Source: Alectoria sarmentosa
Taxonomy: Eukaryota; Ascomycota; Lecanoromycetes; Lecanorales; Parmeliaceae
Reading direction: 5' to 3'
DNA: 64,000 nt
NCBI GenBank assembly: GCA_009733775.1
Contig: WOGZ01000160.1
Span: forward strand, 1-64,000
Positions within the stretch are counted from its first letter, which is position 1; every line of letters starts with the position of its first letter. The position numbers and the translations under genes were made by a program. Shown one piece after another: positions 46,531-58,347 of this stretch. Below the pieces are notes generated by a model. It was not told the DNA's origin, did no database searches, and was given only the letters and a program-made list of their open reading frames with translations.

Positions 46531-47948
46531 TTAGAGATTCGATTTGAAGTGGCCTGTAGTACCTGGAAAAGTTCCCATTTTGTACCTTGTCCACGCCATG
46601 TCCACCTCCGCGAAAGCATCGTATCCAAATAAATACTCCTGAAATACAGGGTCCGCCCAGCGATTTGGGTATCCTTCGAAGGGCGCCTGCTGGGTCAATT
46701 GGCGATCACGTTCTTGTTGGCGTTCACCATCCGTCATGTGGAAGATATCCCTTAAAGCTGTGCTTCCCTTGACGACACGGGTTGTGCGTTCCTTGCGGAG
46801 ATGCTCGTAAATAGTGAGAATATCTGATATCTGTGACTTTTGCTCTATCCGCTCAAAAAGCGCACCGAGGACGGCTCCATCTTCAACTGCTTGGGCCGCA
46901 CCCTGCGCACTGCGACTTCATTGTCAGATCTGCAAACACTAGAGACGACACACAACGAATACTTACAGATAGGGCAATGTGGCGTGACAAGCGTCCCCTA
47001 GCAGGGCAAACTTCCCACTAGGGTGACTCCAGCTCTCCATTTCTTCGCTGTTCAACAGCCTCCATTTCGTCGTCTCCTGCACAAGACCCAGTAACATTTT
47101 CAATTTTGGGTCCCACCCGGCAAAGAATTCTCGCATTTCTTGTAGGTCTGCTTTGGCAGTATTCATCATTTCAGGCAGGTTGTCAGGGCAAATGAGTACG
47201 ATGTTGTACAACCCACCGCCTTGCAGCAAGTAGCAGACTACGTGACCATAGGGGCCCATCCAATAATTGATGGCCGGCTTTTCGGCCAGCTCGCGCAAAT
47301 TAGGATGCTTCTTCATGTCTTCAGCCTTGATGACGATTCGATATGCCAAGTCACCGGTCAGACGTGGTGGGTCAACATGCCCAAGGAGTGATTCACGGCA
47401 GATAGATTTTAACCCGTCAGCACCAAGTATGAGATCCGCATGAAAGTCGGGTTTGTCTCTTATTTCAATGGAGGCTGTATCGAAATCTATCTTTGTGACC
47501 GTGGAACCAAGTTGCAGCTTCACTCCTAATCGCTCAGCTTCGGCTACCAAAATGCGGTGGTAGTCTGCACGGTGAATGTGCAGGTAAGGAACACCGTAAC
47601 GCTTTTCAGCGTAGGGCACCATGTTTTGCTTGCTGAGAATCGCACCATCTCGATAGGAGCGTATGATGAAGTCGCTAGGTCGGACTGAGACGGACTCAAT
47701 CTTGTCAAGCACGCCGTAGGATTTGAGTATTCGGGAAGAGTTTGGGGGAATTTGAATGCCTGCACCAATCTGCGTCACGAGCAATCAGCATCGTCAAGTG
47801 TATCTAGTGGATGGTAGCGTACCTCTCCCAGTAACGGTGCCTGCTCGAGGATCGTAACTTTGTGTCCGGCACGAGCGATTCCAATAGCTGCTGCTAGGCC
47901 ACCCAGTCCAGCTCCAATTATAGCGATCTGAAGTCTGAGCTCAGCCAT
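46531..47948 (-). CDS. FAD-dependent monooxygenase, salicylate-hydroxylase-like
   Basis: Group A aromatic hydroxylase using NAD(P)H, FAD and O2; the closest functional type is salicylate 1-monooxygenase, but the substrate is inferred. Exons are 47948-47823, 47769-46967 and 46909-46531, 435 aa, phases 0 and 2; donors GTACGC and GTAAGT. The FAD Rossmann motif is IIGAGLGGLAAAIGIARAG (10-28). The DG motif LGADGLKS includes Asp160-Gly161, and the GD motif LLGDACHATLPY includes Gly300-Asp301. The third exon begins AQGAAQAVEDGAVLG, as in the family. No membrane segment or secretion signal. It is divergent from a Zn2Cys6 regulator with about 590 bp between starts, suggesting control by that regulator. 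Confidence 0.93.
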
Positions 47949-48534
47949 GGTGGTAATATATGAACATGATGTTCAATATCGATGATGTGATATTAAACCC
48001 AAGAAGGGGTGATCACGCTTTAAATTCCGTAGCAATACTGCCGCTGTAAACTGACGATGGTGCGGAGCTCACGGTAGAGTCTTGAGGCAAGTGGTTTCGG
48101 CATCAAAGCGCGGGGCAGGAATCTGCGGGCAGCCAGGAATGCTAGCCTGCTCCCACTGGCCATGGAGAATTGCTGCATCTTGACACATGGCACCGGCGCA
48201 ATGATTAGATAGACCGAGATCAAGCATGTGTTGGCAACGATGAAGTGGGATATCGTCGAATAGGTGAGAGCAGTTTCTCCTCGAAAGAGGGAGCAATTGC
48301 CGGCCGAGGACCGGGCTTTTCCACTGCTAGCGGCATCTGAGGTAGGATGTCAAAGCCATAAATTGCATGTTTGAAAAAACAACTTTGGAAATTTTGGAAA
48401 TTTTCTGAACATTACTCTTAGACCGGGTTACATATCTTCTGATGCACTTTCACGTTTGAAGCGCTTGACTCGGCACTTCATTGAACTCGACGCGCCTTCG
48501 ACGCCACGCCCTTTTCTCCACTACGTTCCACGCA
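47949..48534. promoter_or_regulatory. Divergent promoter between the monooxygenase and Zn2Cys6 regulator
   Basis: A 586-bp region shared by two divergent genes. Zn2Cys6 proteins usually bind CGG-containing pairs; I did not find a well-spaced inverted CGG pair that stands out. Two adjacent copies of TTTTGGAAATT-like sequence occur near 48380-48410. Confidence 0.4.
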
Positions 48535-50950
48535 ATGCGGACAATCCGACCCAAGGACGAGCAGGATGACTCTACATCTGCTCTAAGCTCAGTCCCTTCC
48601 CTACCCAGATCTGCAAAACGGAGATGTATCTCCAGCGCATGTATACCATGTCGGAAGCGCAAATCCAAGGTGCGTTGCAGCTCTTGGTCTGCATGGTAAC
48701 ACACTGTTTTCTCCGCGAAGATTACACGCTGGAAGCCCCTTTGCTGATGTTATTCTCAGTGCGATGGTGGCATGCCTGACTGCTCAACTTGTACCGCAGT
48801 ATACCAAACTCCCTGCTTCTATGATGTTGATAGCGACCACAGACGGAAAGCGGCACTGAAGCGAGACATCGAGACATTGAAGGGACAGAATGATGCTCTT
48901 GGCATCATCGTTGCATCGATACGATCATCCACCGATGCGGAAGTCGCCGAGATTGTGCAGCAGATACGAGCAGATGAGGACCCCGACCACATTGCGGAAT
49001 CCTTGAAAAAGAACGTGATGCTACACGATCGCTCTGGTGCAAAATCTGCGGAAGGCGAATTGTCAAACTTGCTTGGCCGTCCCTCCATAGATGCATTGGG
49101 AGTGGTCAAACACTATGGACATACATCAAGTCTGAGCCTGGTTTCTGACGGCGAACGCTCTCCTATGCATCTCCAAACTTCAGAAGCATGGACTAAAGTC
49201 ACCCGAGACGCGGCATTCGTGGAGCATTTGTTGAGCTTATACTTTTGTTGGGCCCATCCTTACTATGTATTGTTTTCAAAGGAGCTATTCTTGGATGATA
49301 TGGCCAAAGGGCAAAGCAAGTATTGCAGCCCGCTCATGGTCAACGCTCTACTGGCATTCGCATGTGCATACTCCGATCGGCCAGAGGCTCGTGAAAATCA
49401 GTCTGATCCTAGGACCGCAGGCGACCATTTCTTCGCTGAAGCAAAGCGGCTGCTATATGAAAACGAATCTTCTAACCTGACCACGGTACAAGCATTGGCC
49501 CTTATGGGACTTCGTGAAGCAAGCTGTAGCCGTGATAGCAGCGGGTTTCAGTATGCAGGGAGATGTATAAGAATGTTGATCGAGCTAGGTCTACATTTAT
49601 GGTTTGCTCCAGCGAGTGACAAGATCAGCCCCACGGAATTGGAAGTTCGCAGGATCACTTTTTGGGGCTGCTTCATCAACGACACGTAAGTAACACAACA
49701 ACAGCCGTCAAACGCAACGCTGATAAGCTCAAGCACCTGGTCTATTTGCATTGGAAGGATCGCACAGCTGCCACGGACCGCGATTAGCTTGGACCTGCCA
49801 AACGTCAAGGAGCAACATGATCAAAAACTTTGGAGGCCGTATACAGATTATGGGATGATGAAAAGTCCTGGCGCTGAGCAACCCACCCTGGCGACGACCC
49901 TCATGCGCGCCATGAGCTCTCTCTCAGAGATCGTGAATGACACTGTCTTCATGTTCTACGCGCCTCGTGAGCGTTTTACGAGCAAGAAGCTTCTTGACTT
50001 CTATGCAAGATACACGCGATGGTTCAACAACCTACCAAACAAACTTGGACTGCGGGATGATTCTACGCCTCACATTCTCTTGCTGCAGTAAGTATAGAAA
50101 TCTCATGCATTTTTTCATATTTCCCGTACCATGTTGCGCTTGTCTGTGGAACAGGTCATTGCTTTCAACTAATTCTGACAGTGCGTACTACCACACCGTA
50201 GTGTTGCATCTCTTCCGTCCATTTTTGAAAGTCGATCTGAAGAACTCTAAAATCTCACCTCGAGACATCTGCACATCTTGTGCCAGAAATGCGGCCTCGC
50301 TCTTTGGAACATATCGTCAAATATATGGGCTTCGCCGTATCCCACTCATCGCAACTCATGTTCTCCTATCAACATCAATCATCCATCTGTTGAATCTTCC
50401 TAACGCTTCATCAGCCCAGGATCTTGCTCTGAGTATCACATGCCTTCGCGGCATGTCTGCTAACCACGCTTTTGCTATCCGAAGTCTTAATATTGTTATG
50501 GCTCTTTCCCGACAGTGGAACATTCATTTACCTTCCGAAGTTGCCCAGATAGCGTACGATCTTCCGCCAGAGGTACCGATGAGCTTATTGGATCCCCAAC
50601 GTTGTGGAAGCGCCACAACATACATGTCGTCTATGTCAGACCATTCTCAACAACAAGATCTTATCCACACGAGGGACGTAGCCAACGGGTTTCCTTTCTC
50701 CGCCGTCATAAAGAGCCCGAGACCTTTTGCCACACCAGCAGACATGTTCTGGTCCCCATTCCCAGATCACAGTGTACCACTTCAAGCTCATCGACAGAAT
50801 GACCCTATGGATATCTCAGCCATGCTGGATGTCCCCAACAATGATTTCGACCAACTGAGTCGAGACGGATTCAGAGTGGCTCAATTTGAAGATCCATTTC
50901 TCGGCCCTCCTGCCTACAACCATATCAACGACCATTGGACACAAGCATGA
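48535..50950 (+). CDS. Zn2Cys6 transcription factor with fungal_trans domain
   Basis: Nuclear regulator, probably of the neighbouring monooxygenase gene. Exons are 48535-48669, 48760-49685, 49734-50087 and 50182-50950, 727 aa; donors GTGCGT and GTAAGT (twice). The binuclear zinc cluster uses Cys36, 39, 46, 52, 55 and 63 (ACIPCRKRKSK then CDGGMPDCSTC), and exon 1 ends inside it, a common intron position. A helical linker (ALKRDIETLKGQ) follows. The fungal_trans middle homology region runs from about 190 to 520: FCWAHPYYVLFSKELFLDD, ALMGLREASCSRDSSGFQYAG, ELEVRRITFWGCFINDT, then WSICIGRIAQLP and YYHTVVLHLFRPFL. The third exon acceptor (CTCAAG) was chosen because it restores the usual W..xGR segment. 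Confidence 0.92.
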
Positions 50951-52589
50951 TCTCAGGAGATGGACCAAGTGTAGCAATGAACAATGAAACCGTCACATAG
51001 GGATTCGCATCCCTACGAGAAAGCGTCCAAGCAAACGTGCTGGACAGGCGACTCCAGGAACCCTTGTCTTTTCAGAGCGACAAGCCCACATACGCGCAGA
51101 CCGTTGAATGGGGTTATGCCGAAATTGGCAGGGGCCCCTCCCTGTAAGGCCGCGGGCAGGGGTTATCATGCTTCTCAAAAGCAACCTTGGTTGCCATCAC
51201 TCTATAGAGCTTTGAGAACTATCACAGCATCAAATCTAGTGCGAAGGCGAAAATGGTCACAGCATCTATATGGAACTTGAATGCGAAATATCCACAACCT
51301 ACGGTCAATGATACCGGCTTGGCTCCTCGTTGGAGATGCTCAGATGCTTGTCTGTCCTCAAGAGAACCTGCTCCTTGAACAGGCAATCCCTGCATGCAGG
51401 CGGTACAGTGCATACGGGTTACCACAATTTGTACTGTTGAGATGGGTAATTGGATCCTCAAGTGGACCTCCACTCTCACTATCACCGAAGCATAGCATGG
51501 ACTTCAATATCTGGGCCATTATTAAGCTGCATTTAGCGAAGCGGCTGTTTGGTATATATTGTCGAACCTCTCAATATGGGTACTCTGATGTCACTAATTT
51601 ACCCTCTCTGTTCCGCACATGTAGAGTGCGCTTCACAGGCGAGCAATCGCTTCCATAAAGTCTCCTACATAAGGGTATTGCTATCCAGCTTGTCTTGACG
51701 GACAAATCCCCCCAGTTGCTTCGTCGTCTTCAAAGGCTCTGTATTGATCCTAATCAGCGCACCGATTCGCTTGGGGACTGGTGTCTTTTGAAAAAGTTCT
51801 TTCGCAGAATCACAGCTCCCTACGTCCAGGGACCATACTTCAATGACGCCTCGTCGTGGCTTCGATAAAGCGCTTGGCGCCCTCAGCTTTCTCGACCGAG
51901 CATACTGCTTTATGCCTGATGTGCTCGTCAGCTTGCTTCATTACGGGGCATTAGAATCACACGGTCTGCGGTTCGTACGCGGTCGTGTATCCGCTCTTCA
52001 TGGAAGGAATGAAAAAACGAAACATGATATGAATTACATTTGAATTATGAATTATGAATTATGAATTATGCTGCTCGGAGGAATTGCACGTCTCCCAAAG
52101 AAGTTTAGCGGTCTCGGCAGATCAATATGCGGGGAAATTTCGAGATTACTTAGTGACTTGAATTTTTTTCTCCCACCAAGTCACAGCCAACGAAGCAAAA
52201 AACTAAGGGCGAATTAGCTGGGGAATCCTCTCCATATGCTCTATCTACCCCACACCATCCAATCCGACGATCCTCACCTGCTGAAAAGTCATTAAGTCCA
52301 AGTCACTTTCCCTCTTTAAGCCTGGTATCATCAATATTCGGGAAAGTCAGTCCAATTCGCAGCTGTCAATCATGCCTTCGCAGCACGCATACTCGCGCAA
52401 ACACCTCATCCAGCACACCCCAAGCCTTTTCCATTTTTCATTGCGCCAGCTCCTCGTTATACCGTCTCACTACCAACATGAAGAGTTTTGGCAAGTCAAG
52501 AGAAGGAACAAGGCTTCTGGTACACTGTCTCATACTCGAGATCCCATGAGAATACCCGTCGGAGCTGAGGACGAGTGGCGGCTACAATC
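50951..52589. other. Intergenic, 1.6 kb
   Basis: Short frames only, including 51281-51658 (+) with no domain. A GAATTATG array lies at 52040-52070. No gene or RNA recognised. Confidence 0.55.
52040..52070. repeat. GAATTATG octamer microsatellite
   Basis: Four consecutive copies of TGAATTAT. Confidence 0.95.
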
Positions 52590-55383
52590 ATGGCGGACGC
52601 AGCGATTCTGACCATGCAGGATCGTGGGCCAACAGTGCTCGCAGTCGTGATAGCACTTCTCTGCGTTTCCACTGGCTTCATCGTACTGCGACTCGTCTCG
52701 CGCATGGGTGTGGTGAAGCGAGTGAGCAATGACGACTATGCTATTGTTATAGCATGGGTGAGCGATATTTCAATACTTTAATGATGGACGTTGTGGGCAC
52801 GCTGACTTATGGCAGCTCGTGGCTTTTGGTTTCTCCTTTTCCATCTGCTATGGAACAGGCGTTGGACTCGGCCGTCATGAGGCCAATGTTGCGCCACACG
52901 ACCGAGAGTCTTTGAAGAAAGCCGAATATGCCTTCTCCGTTCTCTATGTAAGTAAACATCCAGAACCATTGGAGGATAACCGCTGAGAAGGACAGAATCC
53001 GGCGTTGATGGCCACGAAGACCTCCATCTGTCTCTTTTACCTGACTCTGTCGAAGAATCACCCTGTATTCAGATGGTCTACCGTTGCAACACTCGCCGTG
53101 GTTAATGTTGCCGGCCTTGCCCTGACCTTTCTCAACATACTCCAATGTCGCCCTGTAGGAGCCGCTTTCGACGACCCAACACAGTCAACGGTCAAGTGTA
53201 TTGATATCGTTACGCTTTACCTCTCCTCCGCACCGGTCAACATAATAACGGATCTGGCAATACTATTCCTACCGATGCCTATCTTGACAAGCATGAGACT
53301 GCCCCGAAATGAAAAGCTCATCCTGATAATTACCTTCAGCTTTGGTGCATTCGTTGCAGTGGTTGACGTGGTGAGGATAGCATACTTAGAATCTGCGGCT
53401 TTAGCGCGCCTGCAGAATACTTCTGGATCTGCTGCTTCCAACGCAGAGTACGACTATTCGTGGATAGCATCCCTGTCTTTCATGTGGTCTGCCGTGGAAG
53501 TACATGTGGGGATCATCGTGGCGTGCGTACCTAGTGTCAAACCTTTGGTGACCAAAGTATTCCCCAATTTGCTTGGCCGCATCAAGCAGGCCGGAGAGTT
53601 GACTGGCAATCCATTTTACGGACCTGGCGATGCTCAGTGGGCAAATCTGGCTCCCAACACACAAAGCACCTCGATCTCTGCTCCTCCCCGTCGTCCGATA
53701 AGTGCCACACATCTTGCGTCTAGCCGGGAAGATACTATGGGTATGCTGGATTTCCTGACGACTCCGGATACCAACCCTGCGATGCTGCAACAGACACAGA
53801 CCACAGCGGCAACTATTAGTATGACGAGGCCCCGAAAATCCAGTCTGACCATATTCGACTTCGTCAACGACAGTCAGGCAAAGAGTATGGTAAAGATGAC
53901 CAATAAGCAGTCATACGTTCCATTGGCCTTGGTCACCATTCTTTTTTTTCTTTGGGGATTCGCATACGGTCTTTTGCAGATCCTCAATCAACAATTCCAG
54001 ACCATTGTTGGGACAGGCGCTGGCCAAGCTGTCGCACTACATTCCGCGTACTATGCCGCCTACTTCTTCGCGCCTCTTACCTTTGGAAGGTATGTCTTTA
54101 AGAAATGGGGGTTCAAAGCAACGTTCATCACTGGTCTGTGTATATACGGTGTTGGTACGCTGGTCTTCTGGCCTTCTGCAGTTCTCGCATCATTCCCTGC
54201 CTTCCTCGTCTCAAACTTCATCATCGGTCTCGGAGTTGCAACCCTTGAGACCGCCGGTAATCCATTTATTTCGCTCTGCGGGCCTCCAGAGTACGCCGAG
54301 GTTCGTCTGAATATTTCACAAGGCGTGCAAGCGATTGGAAGTGTGGTGTCTCCGATTCTCGCAAAGAAGGTACTTTTCAGGAACGTACTCGACGCGCCTT
54401 CACTCATCGACGTACAATGGACATACCTTGGTATTGCTCTGTTCGATGTTTGCCTCGCTCTCATCTTCTTCTACTTGCCGATACCGGAAGCATCAGACGA
54501 TGACTTGGAGGAGATGGCCGAGAGGCGTGAAAGTGTCTTCAGACGAAAGTCTGCCGGTCTCCCAGTCATCTATGTGACTCTCATAGTTGGTGTCTTTGCT
54601 CAATTCTGCTACGTCGGAGGCCAAGAATCCGTTGCAGCATATTTCGAACAGTATGTCGCATACGTCAAGCCTAATTCCGACCTAGGCCCCTTCAATTACC
54701 AAGCAGTCGGGCACTCCGTCTTCGCATTCGGCCGTTTCATAACAGCCGTTGCAGGCTTGCTCATCAAACCTCGCCGTATTCTCTTCTTGCTTTTCATTGG
54801 TGTCATCATCACTTCTGCGCTCGCTATGAGCTTCGATGGCTACAAAGGCGTCGCCATGATCGTCCTAGTCCTTTTCTTTGAATCCGGAATATTCTCCCTC
54901 ATCTTTGCCATCTCTTTGCGTGGACTGGGCAAGCATACCAAGACTGGCTCAGTACTCATCACAGCTGCTACATCTGGTGGGGCCATCATCCCTGCCATTA
55001 TGTGGCCGATTGTCAGCAACCACAATGTCCGCTACGCATTTTGCGTGGTGATCGCTGTCTTCGCTTTTGGCGCTCTGATGCCAATCTACCTTTCTTTCAG
55101 CTCAGCCGCCAAGAAGCAGGTGGATCCTGTGCATACGAGGTGGAATTCGATACTGGGAGGCGATATGAGACCTACAACGCCCAACAAAGCCAACAGGCTC
55201 TTCAGTGCCGTGATCAAGAGAAAGAAGACGACCTCGGAGACTACGGCATCGGATTCGCCGACGTGTGAGCATGTAGAGGGCGAGGGGACCCAAAGTAGAT
55301 GCTCATGTAATGCCGACGGGAGGGAAGGAGAATGCTCTTGCCAGCGAAATGAGTCGACCAAAAAGGAGCAGTGGCCTGGATAA
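52590..55383 (+). CDS. Fusion of a fungal 7-TM rhodopsin-like domain and a FucP-type MFS transporter
   Basis: Exons are 52590-52757, 52816-52947 and 52996-55383, all phase 0, 895 aa; donors GTGAGC and GTAAGT. Residues 10-280 form a seven-helix domain of the Pth11/SAT4-like integral membrane family (NDDYAIVIAW, GTGVGLGRHEANV, ATKTSICLFYLTLS, PMPILTSMRLPRNEK). A linker of about 100 residues contains SLTIFDFVNDSQ. From about 405 a complete 12-helix sugar-transporter-like MFS follows: LVTILFFLWGFAYGLLQILNQQFQ is the FucP signature, with TLETAGNPFISLCGPPEYAE and LFFESGIFSLIFAISLRGLGKHTKTGS later. The C-terminal tail is Cys-rich (CSCNADGREGECSC). The frame crosses the junction with no stop, so it is one polypeptide unless an unseen internal promoter or intron separates the halves. 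Confidence 0.85.
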
Positions 55384-55978
55384 CGTATCTACGACGAACC
55401 CTTTTCTTATCTGCTGCGATTTAGCGTGGCGCTGGGGGAATAATCCGACAATAGAGACTTTTGAATATGGGTCACATAGCATATACAGCGCGGCACATAG
55501 CATGGGTATCGTATATACTGATATCTGACGTCTTGGACGACTCCATCTGATGTCTTGGAAGCTCCAAACCCCTCATATCCCTTCCTTTGTTCGGCCCATT
55601 CCAGCTACGAGCAGGCGGGACAACGTGGCAAATATTTTTCCAAATGCGCTCTCTCCAATGCTACGGATGGTGCTCCATCCCTTCTCATCTCCAATCCGTG
55701 GTGGATCTCCCATCCTTCATCCCACACGGCCGGCATCCTCAGCCTCGGTCAAGCCCATGTTTGATCCATTGAGTCCACAGCCGGGCTCAGTGCACTGGTG
55801 TTGTTGTCTGATTCGATTCCATCTGCGCCCATGCCCCATCTCTTCTTCCTTTTGGATTCCCTGCGTTGCTCATCAGCACTTTTTTGCTCTTGTGCCCGAT
55901 TTGATTTACCTGACCTACCAATTTTCTTTCCTGGCTTGGCGTATCTGCGTTGTCTGGAAACTTTTCGGACGGTGTCAC

Positions 55979-56012
55979 TTACTTATCTTACTTACTTACT
56001 TACTTACTTACT
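55979..56012. repeat. CTTA/TTAC tetranucleotide repeat
   Basis: About seven TTAC units leading directly into the 41-bp repeat. Confidence 0.9.
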
Positions 56013-56127
56013 TCCCTTTGGACCTCTGCGAGCTGGCTGTTTTGATTACTTACTTCCCTGGAACCTCTGCGAGCTGGCTGTTCTTATTACTTACTTCCCT
56101 GGAACCTCCGCGAGCTGGCTGTTCCGC
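56008..56127. repeat. 41-bp minisatellite, three copies
   Basis: GAGCTGGCTG starts at 56030, 56071 and 56112, exactly 41 bases apart. Each unit also carries CTTACTTCCCT and ACCTCTGC with few differences. Confidence 0.95.
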
Positions 56128-56202
56128 GCCTTACGCTCCTCTCGACCTTTTCTCCGTCCCGTCCCGTCAAGTACTCTACTCTACCACTTCCTGCGTGCTG
56201 GG

Positions 56203-56229
56203 TCATGGATGGATGGATGGATGGATGGG
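56203..56229. repeat. ATGG tetranucleotide repeat
   Basis: Six ATGG units, the same motif type as at the left edge of the window. Confidence 0.9.
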
Positions 56230-56514
56230 CATTGGTGAGAGCGGATGTTGGGTTGGGTTGGTTTTGTGTTTTTATCGCGGGTTTTGAAGAAGTTTCTGGC
56301 TGGCTGGCTGGCTTCGGCGGGAGGGACGGACTACTACGGGCGTTTGGTGGTTGAAGATTTTCATCATTCCACTAATTGTAAGCACTTTCTTGCTTGCATA
56401 TGTGTTGTTTCACATTTCTGGCTACTTATCTACTGCTGCTAGTGGGCGAGGGGCTTAGGTAGGTACTTAGGTATGATCGTGTTGCTTTATTAAGTAAGTA
56501 AAGCACCTACTAGT

Positions 56515-56762
56515 CGCGAATTGTTCCTTCCTTTATCTGTCAGATCTTCCCGCTCAAGAAGAAAGAAAAAAAGAAAAAAAGCTTCGCCATCGAAGCTCTC
56601 GGCCCAGATTTGGATGCTCAGGTTTGCTACTTTAGGGAAGACTTTGCTCCGGCTGATTCTGGCACTCCGGCAGCATTAGAATCCCGTAGCATCGGTATCG
56701 GACGTAGTAGCTTTGGACGTAGTGGCAGAGGGAGCAGGCTCTTCAGGTGGCTTGAAGTTTGA
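56515..56762 (+). pseudogene. Orphan coding-like fragment without a start
   Basis: A frame of about 80 codons opens after a stop near 56512, has no ATG, and reads a Lys tract, then SFAIEALGPDLDAQVCYFRE and IGIGRSSFGRSGRGSRLFRW before a TGA at 56760. Composition is protein-like. It could be the last exon of a gene, but no partner exon is evident upstream. It ends about 105 bases before the left inverted repeat of the transposon relic. Confidence 0.3.
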
Positions 56763-56868
56763 AGGGACTGCTGGAAGATTATCGGGCATTTTTTCTGTTT
56801 TTTGATAGCTGTTGGCGCCCAGACGACTAATCAAATTCGTTCATCGAACCGTTTTTTGGATTTTCTGC

Positions 56869-56903
56869 CCGAGGGTCGGTGTCAAAAGACATTGCCGACT
56901 TCG
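56869..56903 (+). repeat. Left terminal inverted repeat, 35 bp
   Basis: Begins CCGAGGGTCGGTGTCA and ends GCCGACTTCG. It pairs with 58348-58382 with a single A/G difference. Confidence 0.95.
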
Positions 56904-57879
56904 CGTTAGCTTCCCGCGAATTTAATAAAAGATTTTCACCCAAAATTCGCAGAAATCTATTCACCTTCAACATTCTATATTGTCATTGCAAATATGCCTA
57001 AACGCAAAAAATATGACACTTCCCCTTTATCTTCCAACCCTTTAAATCATAAATGATTTATATCAAAATGTCGAGACGTTATTAGATTCGATCGATTGAG
57101 CGAATCACGTAAAGATATATAAATTCAAATCGATATATCAAAAAGAATTTAGATCATCATGTTTCAAGATCTCACGCATCGTCTCGACAGACAACGTATT
57201 AAAAAACCTTATAAACTCAATTCGAATATTCTCGTTAAAATAATCAAATTATTAAAAGATCGATACGATTAACGCATCAAATCATAATATGATTTTATCG
57301 AGAAATTTCGCGATATTTCAATTCATCCCCCTTTAACATTTGATTCACTTTTATCAAAATCTATCGTATAACGATATATAAATACAATGAGTTATTATAA
57401 GTGTCGCGCATATCAAAAAAGTTGAATCAATCGTGATCAAGCGAATCGACGAGTGAAATTTTGCAAAAAACATCATTGATTTGAATGAAAATGAAAAATG
57501 ATATGCATTCTCAACATTATTCATATACAATTAATTAACAATTCTTCAAATGCATTGATTCGATAAATGTTATTTTCATCAAAATGCTCGTTATACAAAA
57601 TGAGTAATTCGTAACAAATTAAAACGTCACTGCGGGGATTATATACAAAAACGTTATCGTACGATAACCTCTCAATTCTCGATTTAAATCATAATAATCG
57701 TGAAATTCAAAAGCAAATTAATGTTTTATTAATATATAAAGAAAATGAATAAAAAATTCAAAAATCAAAAGATTCGCAAACAAAATGTCAAATTCGAAAG
57801 TTTTATAACTTAGAAACGTTACGTCGAAAAGATTTTGTCAATTGTACGTCGTCGTAAAACTCATTTAAATCGTTTAAAT

Positions 57880-58060
57880 AAGAGAATAATCTTTCAAAAA
57901 GATAATAATGAAAATCACGACATCAAAATTATGAATAATTGTTATCGATAAATCAAATCGAATATAAATCTCGATTACATTAACGATTAATCGATTAATT
58001 CGCTCGATTTGAATCCGATTAAAAATATATAACGTATTCTAAAATTTTATATCAAGTTAC
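57880..58060 (+). pseudogene. Transposase remnant (DDE, Tc1/mariner superfamily)
   Basis: The 3' part of the decayed transposase. The LDLNPI signature is encoded at about 58003-58020; nonsense codons flank it. Upstream residues resembling the second catalytic Asp block lie near 57885. No functional product is possible. Confidence 0.75.
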
Positions 58061-58347
58061 ATCATTTTATGACTTATCAACAGTTACGCAAAATCATTGA
58101 ATACGAATGAAATCGCATTCAATAATGAGAAATTGATAAATGTATTTTAAGCGATAACAGGGCTCCTCACAAATCCAAAAAGGATACGAAAAAAAAGAAA
58201 TGTTATATTCAAAATCGTATTAATCAATGTGAGAAACGGAATGGTCTTAGCATCGAGTTTTAATAGCTATTTTATATAAATAATAATGATAATGTAAAAA
58301 TGTTTCCATTGATGCAGTAGCTAGTTTTGGTGGGGGAACGGAGATCC

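Larger units (their letters stand above)
55384..56868. other. Intergenic region with several repeats, left flank of the transposon relic
   Basis: It contains TTAC, 41-bp and ATGG tandem repeats and a frame remnant at 56515-56762. Frames such as 55550-56287 (+) are produced by the repeats and are not genes. Confidence 0.55.

Noticed and set aside
55550..56287. 245-codon plus-strand frame
   Set aside because: Its repetitive peptide comes from the TTAC and 41-bp repeats; no start context or domain.
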